From an uncultured Candidatus Saccharibacteria bacterium (GTDB lineage Bacteria; Patescibacteriota; Saccharimonadia; Saccharimonadales; Saccharimonadaceae), in NCBI GenBank assembly GCA_948514425.1, contig CAOQYN010000008.1, forward strand, positions 1-31,255: 31,255 nucleotides of DNA. The letters are read 5' to 3'. The notes beneath the pieces were generated by a model. The model saw nothing but the letters and a program-made list of their open reading frames with translations. It was not told the origin of the DNA and searched no databases. Below are positions 30,188 to 31,255 of the stretch, in pieces (within the stretch, counting starts at the first letter, position 1; each line of letters starts with the position of its first letter). The position numbers and the translations under genes are program-made.

Positions 30188-30606
30188 TATTTATTCTCCT
30201 TTTCATTAGTTTCACTTGCCGACTTGTTTGCGGCAGTCTTTTTAACTTTTTCTTCTCCGGCAACCTCAACGAAGATGTTGCTGGAGATTTTTTCGAATGG
30301 CAAAGCGCGACCACGGCTGGCTGGGACATATCGGCGCATACGCGTACCTGCAGTGACACTGATCCGGGCGATACGAATGGTTTTTGGATCGATACTGACG
30401 CTGCTATTATTTAGTAAATTAGCAGTGGCGCTTTCGATTGCCTTACGTACAGCGCGAGCGGCACGCCTTGGTGTATTCTCTAGAATTATTACTGCGTCCG
30501 CAACGTAACGGTCGCGTACGAGACTTGCAACGACGTTGGTTTTGCGTGGCTGGCTGTCGACGCCTTTGATGACGGCGCGAGCGAATTTTGTATTACTTTC
30601 GGCCAT
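30187..30606 (-). CDS. rplV: 50S ribosomal protein L22
   Basis: Protein of 139 residues matching uL22, whose long hairpin lines the exit tunnel. Seen are ARAVIKGVDSQPRKTNVVAS, the AVRKAIESATANLLNN helix and the RISVTAGTRMRRYVPASRGR hairpin tip. A polar tail of about 30 residues, rich in Lys, Glu, Ala and Ser, follows the core. It overlaps rpsS and rpsC by one base each. Confidence 0.98.
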   Translation of the reverse strand: MAESNTKFARAVIKGVDSQPRKTNVVASLVRDRYVADAVIILENTPRRAARAVRKAIESATANLLNNSSVSIDPKTIRIARISVTAGTRMRRYVPASRGRALPFEKISSNIFVEVAGEEKVKKTAANKSASETNEKENK

Positions 30607-30893
30607 TATTTACCTCCCTTCGCCGCTTCGGCAGCTTTTTTGCCGCCGTGGCGTCTAAATTTGCGGGTTGGGGCAAACTCACCGAGCTTGTGTCCGACCA
30701 TGTTTTCGCTAACGAAAACTGGAACGTGAACTTTACCATTATGGACAGCAATTGTACGACCTACCATTTCTGGTGAGATTGTAGAGTGCCGAGCCCAGGT
30801 TTTGATCACGGTGCGGTCTTCGCTTGAAAGGGCGGCCACCTTCTTCGCGAGTTTGTAGTCCACGAATGGACCTTTCTTCAGACTCCGAGACAT
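30606..30893 (-). CDS. rpsS: 30S ribosomal protein S19
   Basis: Protein of 95 residues matching uS19 of the 30S head: MSRSLKKGPFVDYKLAKKVA, IKTWARHSTISPEMVGRTIA, VHNGKVHVPVFVSENMVGHK and LGEFAPTRKFRRHGGKKA. It overlaps the rplB stop by one base, in the standard S10 operon order. Confidence 0.99.
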   Translation of the reverse strand: MSRSLKKGPFVDYKLAKKVAALSSEDRTVIKTWARHSTISPEMVGRTIAVHNGKVHVPVFVSENMVGHKLGEFAPTRKFRRHGGKKAAEAAKGGK

Positions 30894-31255
30894 TATTTCC
30901 TCTTTCCTTCGTGGCGACTGCGCACGATCATTTTATTAGTTTTCTTATTGTGGCGGGTTCTAAATCCGAGTGTAAGTTGGCCCCATGGAGTACGCGGTGC
31001 TTTACCAGTACCGTGACGACCACCGTCACCACCACCGTGTGGGTGGTCGGTTGCGTTCATAACGACGCCACGTACGGTTGGGCGAATACCCTTACGACGA
31101 CGGCGACCTGCAGAACCGATTTTGATATTCTGATGTTGTTCGTTACCAACTACACCGATACTGGCCTCGCAGCCAACAAGAACTTTGCGCATTTCACCAG
31201 ATGGTAATTTGATAGTAGCGTAACCATTCTCTTTTGCCATTAATTGAGCCTTGGT
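30893..31255 (-). CDS. rplB: 50S ribosomal protein L2, C-terminal part (cut by window edge)
   Basis: The last 120 codons of uL2; the frame stays open to the window edge at 31255 and the N-terminal part lies outside. An internal ATG at 31240 is not the start, because homology (a QL-M-x-x-NGYATIKLPSGEMRKV segment) continues through it. The RPTVRGVVMNATDHPHGGGD segment contains the conserved His near the peptidyl transferase centre, and the end TPWGQLTLGFRTRHNKKTNK is typical. The rest of the S10 operon (S10, L3, L4, L23) should lie beyond the edge. Confidence 0.97.
   Translation of the reverse strand, partial: TKAQLMAKENGYATIKLPSGEMRKVLVGCEASIGVVGNEQHQNIKIGSAGRRRRKGIRPTVRGVVMNATDHPHGGGDGGRHGTGKAPRTPWGQLTLGFRTRHNKKTNKMIVRSRHEGKRK

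Noticed and set aside
29945..30508. 187-residue open frame on the plus strand opposite rpsC/rplV
   Set aside because: It lies wholly across two clear ribosomal protein genes, has no ribosome binding site and no recognisable motif; it is an antisense shadow.
31226..31240. ATG at 31240 as a complete small gene start
   Set aside because: L2 homology continues upstream of this codon to the window edge, so it is an internal methionine.
1..31255. CRISPR arrays, tRNA genes, insertion sequences or attachment sites
   Set aside because: No regularly spaced repeats, cloverleaf-like sequences, transposase genes or flanking repeats were found; in particular no direct repeats were noticed at the borders of the arginine block.

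Overview
The window looks like part of the chromosome of a Candidatus Saccharibacteria (TM7) or closely related Patescibacteria (CPR) organism. The reasons are: genes are densely packed, TGA is read as stop, and the S10/spc/alpha ribosomal superoperon lacks rpmD (L30, missing across CPR) and also rpmC (L29). S14, L36 and S4 are zinc-free versions. An arginine deiminase block is present, a known acquired trait of some Saccharibacteria. The lineage is an inference from gene content; no 16S rRNA gene is present.

Layout. (1) Positions 1-1740, plus strand: a NERD-domain protein, then a glutamate-racemase-like protein in which both catalytic cysteines are replaced. (2) Positions 1746-13357, minus strand: a Wzx/Wzy-type surface polysaccharide cluster. 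Read in its own direction it holds an initiating phosphoglycosyl transferase, a GT2-GT4 fusion, a D-glucuronyl C5-epimerase-like protein, a GT4 enzyme, a Wzx flippase, a Wzy polymerase, a UDP-glucose 6-dehydrogenase, a UDP-galactopyranose mutase and, from its own promoter, an LCP ligase. The predicted product is a wall-linked glycan that may contain uronic acid (possibly C5-epimerised) and galactofuranose. A C10 tract (G10 in the message) lies in the leader of its first gene. (3) 13502-14107, minus: recR with a degenerate zinc finger. (4) 14179-31255, minus: the ribosomal superoperon, in order L2 (cut by the window edge), S19, L22, S3, L16, S17, L14, L24, L5, S14, S8, [argF-arcA-arcD], L6, L18, S5, L15, secY, sortase, infA, rpmJ, S13, S11, S4, rpoA, L17, L13, S9.

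The most striking feature is the arginine catabolism block (ornithine carbamoyltransferase, arginine deiminase, YfcC-type antiporter) sitting inside the spc operon between rpsH and rplF. It has a strong terminator and an extended -10 promoter on its upstream side, and a good promoter that restarts the ribosomal genes on its downstream side. Carbamate kinase is not in the window, so the ATP-yielding last step must be encoded elsewhere or be absent.

No tRNA, rRNA, CRISPR array or insertion sequence was seen. No stretch above 300 bases lacks a gene; the longest gaps are 26783-26971 and 13358-13501, and both hold regulatory signals described below.
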